Assembly (NCBI GenBank): GCA_027946555.1
Contig: JAPEVC010000458.1
Span: forward strand, 1-10,297
From: Gnomoniopsis sp. IMI 355080
Taxonomy: Eukaryota; Ascomycota; Sordariomycetes; Diaporthales; Gnomoniaceae
Length of the DNA stretch: 10,297 nt
Reading direction: 5' to 3'
The first letter of the stretch is position 1, and the number at the start of each line of letters is the position of its first letter. The notes beneath the pieces are model-generated. The model was not told the DNA's origin. It searched no databases and saw nothing but the letters and a program-made list of their open reading frames with translations. Positions 1 to 9,157 of this stretch are shown one piece after another. Both the position numbers and the translations under genes were made by a program.

Positions 1-72
1 GGAGAAGAAGGAGAAGAAGGAGAAGAAGGAGAAGAAGGAGAAGAAGGAGAAGAAGGAGAAGAAGGAGAAGAA
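1..72. repeat. GA-rich microsatellite, 9-base unit, 8 copies
   Basis: Eight perfect head-to-tail copies of GGAGAAGAA fill the first 72 bases, and a decayed GGAGAGAT follows. The plus strand is all purine. The array begins at the first base of the window, so its true length is unknown. It resembles the 6-base GGAGAA array at the other end, on the same strand. Confidence 0.97.
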
Positions 73-300
73 GGAGAGATAAGAAGGGGGAATATAAGTC
101 CTATTTTTTATTCTTTCTAGGAAGGTAATTATAGTATATAATCAGAGTTAAAGGGCGACCTGTAGAGGCCGACGGAGACCTTTAGAGATTATAAGCCGCG
201 CTTCTGTCCTCTAAGCTCTTTAATCAAAATAATAATAATAAACTACTTTCGTTTATAAGAAGACTATAAATATCGTGATCATCGCCATCGTCTTTTATAG
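73..300. other. AT-rich stretch with RIP-like dinucleotide bias
   Basis: No gene is visible. A hand count over about 76-300 gave roughly 31 TpA against 25 ApT, and roughly 7 CpA+TpG against 15 ApC+GpT. The ratios, about 1.2 and 0.47, fall on the RIP side of the usual cut-offs (above 0.89 and below 0.75). The (AAT)n run at 226-241 adds to both TpA and ApT. The sequence may be the decayed end of a repeated element, but no coding trace of a transposon could be read. The central windows I inspected are rich in CA and TG and do not show this bias. Confidence 0.5.
226..241. repeat. Short (AAT)n microsatellite
   Basis: About four to five AAT triplets lie inside the AT-rich left flank. Confidence 0.85.
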
Positions 301-1452
301 TGAAGATACTAAGAATTGAACTATGGACCTATTCCATCTTCGTTGATATCCACTATAGCTCTGACAACCGTCGTCGAGTATGTGAAGAGGGCAGAGGCTG
401 TAGGGAGGGAAGGAGCCACTGGGGGCTCAACATTAGTTTGTTTACAGGCCATCGTTCCCGTTCCCTAGTTCCTTATTTTCACTTTAGACATGCACAACAA
501 GAGAGGAGGCCAATCAGAGAAGTATAGTGGTCATCAGTGAGCATTCGTGACCGTCAGAGAGCATCAGTGCTGATAATCGGTCATCAAGGCCCTCGCAGAT
601 CAGGTCATTAACCCATTGGAGGCGGAACTGAGAAACAGATTCTTAGCTCATTTCCAAGGTTGACAGACAACGGAAACGAGAAGGACACTGCTAACTAGGT
701 CCGAGTCACTAATCGTCTATTCTCCAAGAACATGCTGGAAGAAGATGGTCTATACAAGAGAGACGTGGGCACGTTTAACCAGGTTCGTGATATGCCGATA
801 CAGGCGACCGTCATGCCGGGACGTGACAACAATCCTTTCTTTGTGGACACGGAGACGGGTGTGAACGCGCCGGTCTCCCTTTCCCTCTGCTCATAAGTGA
901 CAATTGTTCCAAGGTTGTTAATGATCTATATGTAGTTCTGACAGGAGGCCACCTGCTTCTAAGGGCCTAGAAATCCAGGCTTTAAGGGTTTCAGTTGCTT
1001 AATCCTTAGTGTGCCTCTTTACATATATAGCAGGTTTGGGAGGTTATTGCAGGACTGCTTAAGATGACTAGTGGCAAAGGTGGTGAGTAGTCCTTAGATA
1101 CTGATCCAAATATATAGCATGCGTGCTCTCTTCGCATACCTAGATATTTCCATACGCGAATGGTTCATGGGACCCTTAAAATGACCCTCATCACCTTGCA
1201 GCCCAACTGCCCTTCACTAGGCGATAATATAGAGATATGCGTTCAATGTTTGCCAATAAGCATCTACAAGAGCCTTTCATATGAGTGTGGCTGTTCAACA
1301 CTACCTGACTAGGTACCTATGGCTAGCACCAGTCCGCCTGGTGCACCTTTTTCCACACCCAGCCTTTGCCAGCCAGCCAGCCAATCACCCAACCAACTTC
1401 CTTTTTCTGATATTGTGAATGTGTGAACCAACCAAAAACTCCCCTTCCTAAC
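301..1452. other. Intergenic, no recognisable gene
   Basis: No open frame here resembles a known family. The only stretch that reads somewhat like protein is the plus-strand frame 699-896. From the ATG at 732 it would give 54 residues, ending with TAA at 894-896, with A at -3 of the start. A second short frame, 577-663, is also stop-free for 28 codons in a different phase. Neither can be told from chance by eye. A 7-bp inverted repeat at 1326-1344 and three CCAG units near 1371-1384 are of a size expected by chance. This side is downstream of nmr1. Confidence 0.5.
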
Positions 1453-1515
1453 TCAAAAGGTAAAGGAAAGACACAAGACCTGATCAAAAAGCCAATACGC
1501 ACTCCCTTTTTGGTT

Positions 1516-1521
1516 TTTAAT
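1516..1521 (-). promoter_or_regulatory. Candidate poly(A) signal of nmr1
   Basis: On the minus strand this reads ATTAAA, a common variant of the AAUAAA signal, about 325 bases beyond the nmr1 stop codon. A T-rich stretch follows it. Fungal poly(A) signals are degenerate, so the call rests only on position and motif. Confidence 0.25.
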
Positions 1522-1536
1522 GGAACGCCGCCCGCA

Positions 1537-1554
1537 ATGATGTTGATGATGATG
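1537..1554. repeat. Short (ATG)n / (CAT)n run
   Basis: Six triplets, ATG ATG TTG ATG ATG ATG on the plus strand. It lies in the likely 3' untranslated region of nmr1, where the transcript would read as CAU repeats with one CAA. Confidence 0.8.
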
Positions 1555-1752
1555 AATCCCGGTGTGTGATGACAATGTTGTTGTTGCGCCCATTGGTATT
1601 TCTTGCTGCGCCGTTCCCCGTCCTGACCATATTCTACAATGAGAAGAGGTTGCCCCTCCCGATTGAAATGTTTGGAACTCCGTGGAATGCGTTGCCCGAA
1701 TCTTCGATTGGTGTTGAAATGTCGTCGTCGATGGCCGTGATGTTTCCTTGAC

Positions 1753-1780
1753 GTGTGTGTGTGTATGTATGTGTGTTTGT
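1753..1780. repeat. GT/CA dinucleotide-rich microsatellite
   Basis: A GT run interrupted by AT and TT steps lies about 70 bases past the nmr1 stop codon. In the nmr1 transcript it would be a CA-rich tract in the 3' untranslated region. Confidence 0.9.
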
Positions 1781-1846
1781 ATGGCTAGTCGTTGAATAGC
1801 CGGCAAAAAATCGTGGGAGACTTGCTGAGCCAGCTCCAGACCACTT

Positions 1847-3277
1847 TCATGCAAGCCACTCCTGATCCCCTCTCCTCGCAGCCTGCCGCATCATCAATCC
1901 CTCATCCTCATCCTCACTATCCTCCTCGTCGCCAACCTGTCCTCGACCAGGCGAGCCAACAAGCTCAAACTCCTCATCGCCAGCAGCCCCCTCATCACCA
2001 TCTTCATCCTCCAACATCCATGTACGTCTATTTGCATGCTCTTCCACCGGAAACACCTCCCGCGCATACTCCTCCAGCAGTCTCGGGCCCTCCCACAACT
2101 GCTCCGCCACATGCGGACAGCTCTCCTCCAGTGCCCTGTCGCCAAAGTACGGCGGCTGCTTCGCCGGGTCATCCCCGCCTAGCAAAAAGAGCTTCTCCAA
2201 CGCCTCGAGCTGTATCCGGTAGCCGTCTGGGATTTTCACCTTGAGCTCGATCTCGCCGCGCACATACGTGACTTTGCGGCCGAGCCCTTTGGCGAATTGC
2301 TCGCAGGCCTCGCGCGGCGTCAGGACCTCCCACGCGAGGGCGACGCGCTTGCCGCCCCATTTGGGGATGCCGTCTTTGAAGACTTGGAGGATGGCGGGCC
2401 CTACGTCGTGCTCGGCGTCGAGCCAGGGGAGTTTGGCGTCCGGGTGGAAGGGAGCTTGCCAGACGAAGGAGCCGTCGTCTTGCAGTTCCATGCAGAAGAG
2501 AGGGTAGAGGAGACTGGTGAAATTGTTGTTGTAGATGCCAGTGTAGACAAAGGTCGCCGGTAGATCGATGCTCTTGATGTATTCCTCCACCTTGTGCTTG
2601 GACGCCCAGAGTGGTAAGCTCGGCCAATCCTCATTATAGGCATGGTGATCCGGCATGGACGAGTAGATAAAGTGCTGCACTCCGGCTGCCTTGGCTGCGT
2701 CTGCCAGTGCCTCGCCAATTTCTACCTCGTCACCATAGAAAGTGGTGTTGATGAACGCAAGTTGTGCGCCTTCGAATAATTTCGATATCAGTGCATGATT
2801 GACCCCTATACCGGGGATAGACCCGTCCTGTGTCAAATCTGCGTGCTCTGACTTGGGCCCTTGTCTAGTATAGAGCTCCTCTTCGAAGAGAGTGACATTG
2901 GGATTCATGGCCACCTCCTGCGCTTGAAGACCCTCCACGTTGCGCATCTGGGCGCGCACATGGTAGCCGACAGCCGTGGCATAGCGGACGACGGAACAGG
3001 CCTGGCGACCGCCTGCGTTGATGACGGCGATGGTCTTGTTGGGCGAAGGCATGGAGCGCTTCGCAGGTCGGTGGAAGGTCAGGGAGCTGTTGCGGGAGTT
3101 CAAGAAGGAACCAGCCTCCGAGTACGATGATCTCGAGTGCTTGTGCTGCTTCCTCTCCTCGGTCGGCTTGGTCCTGATGGGGATGCTCTGCGTCTGGGTC
3201 ATGTTGTTGGGCTGTATGGGCCGCACCGGCAGCTCTGCATGAGGCATATTCTCGTCCTTTGCTGAACAAATGGCCAT
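1847..3277 (-). CDS. nmr1: Nitrogen metabolite repression regulator Nmr1/NmrA
   Basis: Single uninterrupted reading frame of 476 codons. Family members bind the GATA activator AreA/NIT2 when nitrogen is plentiful and keep it from switching on nitrogen-catabolism genes. They have a Rossmann fold that binds oxidised NAD(P) but are not known as enzymes. Visible parts (476-aa numbering): a basic, Ser-rich N-terminal extension (1-80); a dinucleotide motif NAGGRQ (87-92) after strand TIAVI; FINTTFYGDEVEIG (175-188); YSSMPDH (205-211); GIYNNNFTS (247-255); PWLDAEHDVGP (284-294); EEYAREVFPVEE (402-413); then a very acidic tail. Where active short-chain dehydrogenases have YxxxK, this protein appears to read LWASK, so the catalytic Tyr is missing, as expected for a sensor. 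The first ATG is at 3277; the frame runs only 10 more codons upstream before a TGA at 3308-3310. Later ATGs at 3247, 3202 and 3052 would give 466, 451 and 401 residues; the last resembles the short Aspergillus start. The symbol rests on recognised motifs. Confidence 0.95.
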   Translation of the reverse strand: MAICSAKDENMPHAELPVRPIQPNNMTQTQSIPIRTKPTEERKQHKHSRSSYSEAGSFLNSRNSSLTFHRPAKRSMPSPNKTIAVINAGGRQACSVVRYATAVGYHVRAQMRNVEGLQAQEVAMNPNVTLFEEELYTRQGPKSEHADLTQDGSIPGIGVNHALISKLFEGAQLAFINTTFYGDEVEIGEALADAAKAAGVQHFIYSSMPDHHAYNEDWPSLPLWASKHKVEEYIKSIDLPATFVYTGIYNNNFTSLLYPLFCMELQDDGSFVWQAPFHPDAKLPWLDAEHDVGPAILQVFKDGIPKWGGKRVALAWEVLTPREACEQFAKGLGRKVTYVRGEIELKVKIPDGYRIQLEALEKLFLLGGDDPAKQPPYFGDRALEESCPHVAEQLWEGPRLLEEYAREVFPVEEHANRRTWMLEDEDGDEGAAGDEEFELVGSPGRGQVGDEEDSEDEDEGLMMRQAARRGDQEWLA

Positions 3278-3279
3278 TC

Positions 3280-3290
3280 CTGAAAGAAAG
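3280..3290 (-). promoter_or_regulatory. Candidate 3' splice site just before the nmr1 start
   Basis: On the minus strand a pyrimidine-rich CTTTCTTTCAG ends two bases before the first ATG of nmr1 at 3277. It fits a fungal intron acceptor, so the 5' leader may be spliced just ahead of the start codon. I see no convincing branch site (CTRAY) in the 50 bases upstream. A possible donor, GTGAGT on the minus strand near 4310, would imply an intron of about 1 kb. This is inference. Confidence 0.3.
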
Positions 3291-3732
3291 CCGCCTTCAA
3301 CCACCAATCACACCCAGCTTAACACAGCTTCCCACCAAGTCAAATTCCCCGTGCAGATAGAATCTCAAGTATCTGAATCGATGATGAGGGCTGATGAAAT
3401 CAGTAAGAGTATTGTCAACCACGGCTAGTCGAATTGTCTCCGTGTGTGATCCTTTTTGAAAGTGCTTCCAAGTTTAAAAAATGTAGCTGGTAGGCGAAGT
3501 GGAGGCTTCCAAGCCAGTCGGAAGATGATGTGGCCTTTCAAGGACGCTGAGCGGATGGCAAGAAGACAATGATGATATACTGTCTGGCGAAACCCAGTTA
3601 GGTTATGCAGGTCAGGTAAAGTACTTAGTAGCACTGATTCGCACCAGGACACAGAAGATAAGGTTTTCCGCGTCCACAGTCGAGAACCCTATAGCGTGTG
3701 CACCCGGGAAAACGAATCCTGGGTTCCCGCTG

Positions 3733-3793
3733 TCACACTGGACAGGATCTGGTACTTGTGGGGTTTGTGTTGGTGGCACGCTTGGTTGGGTAG
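3733..3793 (+). repeat. Degenerate repeat, copy 1
   Basis: This stretch shares, in the same order and on the same strand, TCACAC, GGACAGGA and a 22-base block that begins GGTGGCACGCTTG (3772-3793) with 4885-4988. The 22-base block matches at 20 positions. The gap between the second and third blocks is 24 bases here and 64 in the other copy. It may be a decayed duplication, but the match is short. Confidence 0.35.
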
Positions 3794-4225
3794 TAAGAAT
3801 GGTCCAGATGTGTTGTGCCACGAAGGTACCGTCGGATCAAAGGATCCGTCCTTCTACTTCATATTGCGTTAGCTGTTGATTGCGCCGGGGATGGGGTATA
3901 GGCTGCGGGGAAGTACGTGAGAAGTGTGCATGAAATATTGTTCAGGGAATGGCGGATGCGGTAGTGGTATGTATATTTGAGCACGGGACAGAGTTACCAA
4001 CTCGCTCTAGCCACCGAATACGGAAGACGAAAGAAGGGATTTCGGCACGGCTCCCAAGGTGCCTTTTGTGTGTCGGGGTACTCAGGGTACAAGCACCTTC
4101 ATCAAGGAATGTGCCAACACAGATGTACAGCGGGAAAAACTCTGCCTCTCCGTGCGACCTGGGAAGAGCATGTCCTCCACCGGATTAATTCAGGGCGAGA
4201 TAAGAGATGCAGGGTGATTGGGACT

Positions 4226-4246
4226 TTGTGACTTGTGACTTGCGAC
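4226..4246 (+). repeat. Three tandem heptamers, TTGTGAC type
   Basis: TTGTGAC, TTGTGAC and TTGCGAC stand head to tail, and a further GTGAC lies just beyond. The TGAC core is a bZIP half-site. The site is about 950 bases upstream of the nmr1 start codon. No role is shown. Confidence 0.6.
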
Positions 4247-4884
4247 AGTGACGAGCAGCGCGGATGTAACCAGTGTTCAGCCATCAAGGGTAATAAGCGA
4301 TTTTGAACTCACATATCAGCGGAAGCAGTGCGTCTCCTTGACTTGGAGGATATTGAGCCCAGAAAAGTGCGTCCAGGTCATCAAGGAGATGGTAGAGCGC
4401 TGGTAGTTCGGATCGGCAGGGTCGAAAGATACAAGAAAAAAGAGAGTACAATAGCAGCCTGTCAACCCTTTCGGTCGTTCGACCACGAGATAATGGGCCG
4501 ACAGTGGGAATGGGCAGGTCGCGCAAGATATACGCGTTGATTTCATGCGTGAGGCTCCTTGGCCCCGGGCTGGCGTAGTCCGTATTTAGGTAAGTATGGG
4601 GTAAAAGCCAACTGCAGCCGTCAAGGTATTCCTGGGGGTGTGGCCCAATCGGGAATAATTAGAGAGGGTCGTGGGCTGCGAGCAATTGAGGGTGGAAATG
4701 CAACTCAGGAGGAGGAGGGGGCCTCGGCAGGGTGCCCGCTATCTGGATACGCGCGGAACGTGCCACCCTGAGGGCGGTGATGTTGGACTAATAGTAATAG
4801 AAACACCAATGCGCCTCTTAACGCTTTTTGCTGAGTCTGGACGGACCAGCCGGTGAGGGGTTTCACAACGCTGTATGCAGCAGG

Positions 4885-4988
4885 TCACACAGCCGGACAG
4901 GACTTGGGAAATTGGGATTCTTGAATTTCGAGTTCGAGGGGAGGAAACGGTTGGTGTGTGTCGGGGGGTGGCACGCTTGTTTGCGTAG
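4885..4988 (+). repeat. Degenerate repeat, copy 2
   Basis: Second member of the pair with 3733-3793. The blocks TCACAC (4885-4890), GGACAGGA (4895-4902) and GGTGGCACGCTTG (4967-4979) recur in order, with about 40 extra bases between the second and third. Confidence 0.35.
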
Positions 4989-5100
4989 CGTTAGGTAGGT
5001 TAAAATAAGTCGTCAAGTGAAGAAAAAAAACCGCGGCTACCGGGCAAGGATTCGGGTGGTTTCTAGACCCGGCTGAGGGCTCCGAACAAGATAAGGTACG

Positions 5101-5729
5101 AGGCGGCTGTTGGCCAAGACGGTGGTTGAGCTGGACTGGTGACCACAACATTTGCTGGTGGCTTCGGCCGTCTTTGTCCAGGTCGGCTAAGAACAACAGG
5201 ATGCGTGATGTCTCAGAGGGAAACGTTTGGGACCCAAAGGCAGAGAGAGAGACAGAGAAGAATTGTTAACGGAGGGACAAATTCAAACCCAACCCATGGC
5301 AAAATAGACCACTAGCACAGAAAAAAAAAAGTCTTCTTGAGCCAGTGCAACAGACTTCACAGTTCTCAAAAAGAAAGGGCCCGCAAAGGTCCGCCAAACG
5401 TGGAGCCGACTACTACAAAGTATGGTTGCGCCAGGAAAATGATGCGGAACTGCAGTGCATATGCTTCTCGCGGTACAGCAACCGGCGGTCCGTAATGCGG
5501 AGGATCAGACCTGGGGGAAGGGAATAAGGTAAAAAAGACTACAGTGGAGGCCCGGCGGCTATCTAAGTCGCGTCACTCTGATGTTTCAATGAATACCCTG
5601 ACTCCCAACGACCAAGCTTACTTTGCACTGTCATGGTTTTGCCCGGGCTTCGGAGAAGAGGGGAAAAAAGAGGAGGCTTTGTTGTGGTCCTGATCCCTCT
5701 GCGATGGTGGCCTGACCGATCAACCCAAG
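5101..5729. other. Intergenic, nothing recognisable
   Basis: Contains an A10 run at 5321-5330 and only short, unremarkable open frames. I see no RNA gene, mobile element or domain-bearing coding sequence. Confidence 0.5.
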
Positions 5730-5845
5730 AGATAAGATAAATTACACCAAAACTACAGGGGAAGATAAGGCCGGAATAAGAAAGGAGGGAACGGAACCCG
5801 GCGGGCTACTGTAGGTACTGTACAGACCACTGCTGTGCGGTCTGT
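5730..5845. promoter_or_regulatory. Clustered GATA sites with adjacent direct and inverted repeats
   Basis: Three AGATAA sites lie within 39 bases (5730-5735, 5735-5740, 5763-5768). TACTGTA occurs twice, 9 bases apart (5807-5813, 5816-5822). The second copy runs into an inverted repeat, ACAGACC (5822-5828) and GGTCTGT (5839-5845), separated by 10 bases. Closely spaced GATA pairs are the favoured arrangement for fungal GATA activators. No target gene is visible within 2 kb on either side, so a regulatory role is a guess. Confidence 0.3.
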
Positions 5846-8800
5846 GGAAAGCCCTGACGAGGAGGTAGCTCGGGTGATCTGGCGCCCTCGAATTGTCTGA
5901 TAATGCGACCTTACCGTAGTATGTTAAAGCGCGAGACAGCGAGATCGGTGGGTGGTACTATAGCGGTCGATGCGTAGCACAGCAAAAACGGTGGTCAGCA
6001 CAGGAGGTTATTAGGTAAAAGAATCCAGGTCGTGGAGCTCTTTGATTTTTTTTTTCTGAGCCAACGAACTGCGTGTGTCCTTGGACCTGAAGATGACTTG
6101 TCGTTGCAACACTACTTTGCCATAGAGGAATGGAAGCGCACCCCAAAGATCGTGCTTGAAGAAATCATTGTGACTCGCTGGGCAGCGCCCTGGCTTCTCG
6201 ACTTTTTTTTCTGCCTTGTTCGGCATCTTCCGCCCACTTTGTCCTTGTTCACGAGAAAACCTTACCATGCGGCATGCATATCCTCGACTGATTTGCAACA
6301 GAAACATTACTGCATACTTTTTCATTTTTCGGATCCTGCAAGCTGTGCAGCTTGGCATTCAATAGGTGCTTTTCCTCCGCGGTCTCTTTTACGTGATATC
6401 ATCCACCAGAAACCCTGCCCACGGAATGGGTCGTGATGATGTACCTACCGGCGAGCGAGTCAGTCCCCAACATTTCAAAAAGAATATTGCGGCGCATGCA
6501 ATAACAGTGACGGAGTGACGACCGCACGATTGATCTACTAAACATATATCCGGGCTGCCTTTTGAGTCCTGAATCGCGTGTAATCGAAGAAAGGGAAAAA
6601 AATCTGGCACCGAGTAAGGCAGTAGAAAAGGCAGTTTGATGCTTTTCATCCTGGCATGTGTCCCGATACGGCATCTTGATCAGAATCTGGAAGCCTCGGG
6701 AAGCCATGGACATGAGGATCCTTGTCTGCGGACCGTGAAGGACATATCCATCTGCCGAGTCCCGAGTCTGTCAAAACGTCATTGTGCTTTGGGCGTGGGC
6801 CTCTCGGAGAGATATCTAGAAGATCGTCTCACCAGTGAACAATACTTTCCTCAAGAGGCAGCGTGTCATGACCAGATACTTGCTATGTAGCGACTTATAA
6901 AGCTATGTGCAGGGCCTTCGTTTAACATGGTCTACATCCAGGTATCTCATTCTTCGTCCAACACACAACACTTTCTAAGATAGGCATGACCTAGCCCTGG
7001 CCAGCTAAAAAAACCGCCTTGTCATAACATTCTGTCATTATAACTACAGGCCATCAGACTAGCGGTTCACTGAGCCGGCTCTCGTCAACCATTCCCGGAT
7101 CGAGCTCTAGGAATCAACAGCCACTTTCACTCACGTCCCGTACCGAACAGCGCACAACGCTGTACTCTCACGATGATCAGCAATTAACCTGCACAATGCG
7201 CGTTTGGGGTTTGGGAGAACCAAACCAGCCAAGCGCCCCTACAATATGTAGGAACACTTGTTATACGCATGCTCTTACGTACAAATTTCTACCATTTGTA
7301 AAATAACTCACACCGTTATGGCCCTCTGCAGCCCGGACATCTTGACATCGTGTCGTCATAAGCCCTAGTGGGACAGCCCGTGAAGGAATAGTCTACACAT
7401 GGGGACTGCAGCATCTCCGCGGAGCTTGTTTCTCGTCAAACACGAACCGTCTCCCACGAACATTTTCCCGTTCAACTAAACATGATGCTGCACGAATGAC
7501 CTGATGGCTCGGCTTGTGCACTTGCAGGAAGCTTCGCAACTACATTTCACAAGCCTGAGACACCCAGCTCAACATTTGTTCCCTCGCAGAGATTCTAGGT
7601 TCATTGGTACTTCCGGCGACTGCTACCATGGGATGATACAGGCTCATCACTTACTAGGACGGACTTTGACGCGGCGGGATACCACAGTGAAATTCCCCTT
7701 TGCAAGGGAACGCTGCTCTGGCAGTCGCTCCAATGAATATCGATACCGCCCTTGTGGTACGGACCTAGACATAGACCCAAACAAGTCCGACCGTTCGCAT
7801 CGAAACTCCCGACTCCTCTAGGTCCCACACAAGCTCTCCCATGGTGGGGCCCACGTTAAAAGCCGTCTATCATTTCAAAATCTGGGGTGCAGGCCCGCCA
7901 AATCCCCCCCCTCGGCACAAGGCGGTCTGCAAAGCTCGCTGGCGTTCCTTTTTCTTATTCCTTTGTATATCGTACATACCTGCTGATATATACCAAGGTA
8001 GGCCGATTACGACACCCCCGCTATTGAGGTTGGGCAGCTCTAGCCGCGACTTACCCAGGTAGCTTTAGTTCGCGGAAATGGAGGTCTTCGAATCATCAGG
8101 CGGAAAGTGGTGACGATGAGGTGGTCAACCCCATCGACGTGGCTCCTTCGCGCTCCCGGGCCATGCATAAGCCAACTAACCCCTCAACACCTGGAGGCAT
8201 GACGCGTGATTGCTGCTAGTTTCATTCCATTTGTGGCGTCCAACGGTCAAAAGGCGTCTGTTTGTGCTTATGCTATTTTCTTTTCCTTAGGCGTCAGAAG
8301 ACGGGGCATCGTCTCGGGTCAGTTCTCCCGCTAGTCCTTCTGATATTATCCGCTACCCTGCACCCCCCCCCCAAACAGATGGAAAGGTGAGGTTGTGAAT
8401 CCGGCCTCAGCCAGAATCGATCCGTTCGAACCGAATGAAGGTTATCTCTGATTCATTTGATCTGCACTGGACGTTGTTGAGGTTGACACTGGCCCGGATG
8501 GCCCATCCCCAGTGGAGTCTGCCCAGTGGAGTTGCTGTCAAGGGGGTTGGTCTTTTCCCCGACATGGCAAGCTACGGTGTGGTCATGCAGGGAGTGCAAA
8601 TCGAATCAGTCAAGTCAACGGCATTTTGAAGAGTCTCTGTGGTAGCCATGTAGAATCGGTGCCAAGGCGTGTTGTCACTGGGGGCCTTGTACTATGATGG
8701 AGTTCATCCCCAAAGAGTGGAGCTTGGGGATGCTGGGCTTGGATTTCGTGATCTTGCTGGCGAGGAATTCATACCTATCCTGGCTCTTTATTCAGACGTC

Positions 8801-9157
8801 TACCAAAGAAAATGAATCATTCAGTATCGTATATATATCTTGTGGGTCTCAAGACTGCCTGGAAATGTCGTGGGCTGAGCCCGCCGAGGTGGAGGTGAAG
8901 TAATGCATCACCAGTCGTTTGAACTTGCCTGGGCGGCCAAAGGGAACGAAAAACTTTATTCCCTGTGTGATGGGGGCGGTGCTCACCACCAGTATCTTTG
9001 GCAAGTCAACATCCGGCGCGAGGTGGCGTGAAGATGCTGCTGGGTCTGGATTTTTTTTATAAGTAGCATCATCATCATCGAGTACGCCCCCGGGCCTCTA
9101 GGTCCTCGCTCTACTCATCTGCTCCCTTGCCAGATTGTCTGCGATATGTCGCTCTAG
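5846..9157. other. Gene-poor stretch without recognisable coding sequence
   Basis: The longest ATG-started frame is 7504-7821 on the plus strand (105 codons), with C at -3 of the start and no recognisable domain. Frames 8435-8629 (64 codons, about 60% G/C at third positions) and 8694-8903 (69 codons) also start with ATG but match nothing I know. The frame 6032-6436 is longer but begins with GTG. A T10 run lies at 6046-6055, a C10 run at 8363-8372 and an (ATC)4 run near 9067-9079. The segment at 8521-8580, which I inspected for contrast, is rich in CA and TG and poor in TA, so simple RIP decay does not explain the lack of genes there. Confidence 0.45.

Larger units (their letters stand above)
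3311..5100 (-). promoter_or_regulatory. nmr1 upstream region with scattered GATA sites
   Basis: No gene is recognised here; the stretch should hold the nmr1 promoter and leader. HGATAR motifs, the AreA/NIT2 type, occur on the plus strand at 3355-3360, 3656-3661, 4198-4203, 4488-4493 and 5089-5094, and on the minus strand at 4739-4744. Six in 1.8 kb is about what chance predicts, so they are not evidence of nitrogen control on their own. No TTGCACCAT motif, described for MeaB control of Aspergillus nmrA, was found. Short open frames such as 3949-4188 (79 codons) show no family features. Confidence 0.35.

Noticed and set aside
1326..1344. GCACCAG/CTGGTGC inverted repeat with a 5-base loop
   Set aside because: A 7-bp stem with a short loop is expected several times per 10 kb, and nothing else supports a function.
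1792..2244. 150-codon Pro-rich plus-strand open frame, and other frames antisense or out of phase within 1847-3277
   Set aside because: They are shadows of the nmr1 frame, caused by its G/C-rich third positions. The nmr1 reading carries the recognisable domains.
3278..3307. Extension of nmr1 by 10 residues to position 3307
   Set aside because: The codon at 3305-3307 is TTG, and no ATG lies between it and 3277, so a eukaryotic start there is not credible.
3381..3550. Possible C/D box snoRNA starting at ATGATGA near 3381
   Set aside because: No D box lies at a suitable distance, and no terminal stem was seen.
3355..5094. Enrichment of GATA sites across the nmr1 upstream region
   Set aside because: Six HGATAR sites on both strands in 1.8 kb are close to the roughly five expected by chance. 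Only the cluster at 5730-5768 stands out.
6032..6436. 134-codon plus-strand open frame
   Set aside because: It begins with GTG, includes runs of Phe from T-rich sequence, has no domain, and another frame is open on the opposite strand.
7504..7821. 105-codon ATG-started frame as a gene
   Set aside because: Poor start context, no recognisable motif and an overlapping antisense frame. The length is within chance for 10 kb.
8410..8440. CGTTCGAACCG as a tRNA B box
   Set aside because: It is a TTCGAA palindrome. No A box, acceptor stem or T stem could be built around it on either strand.
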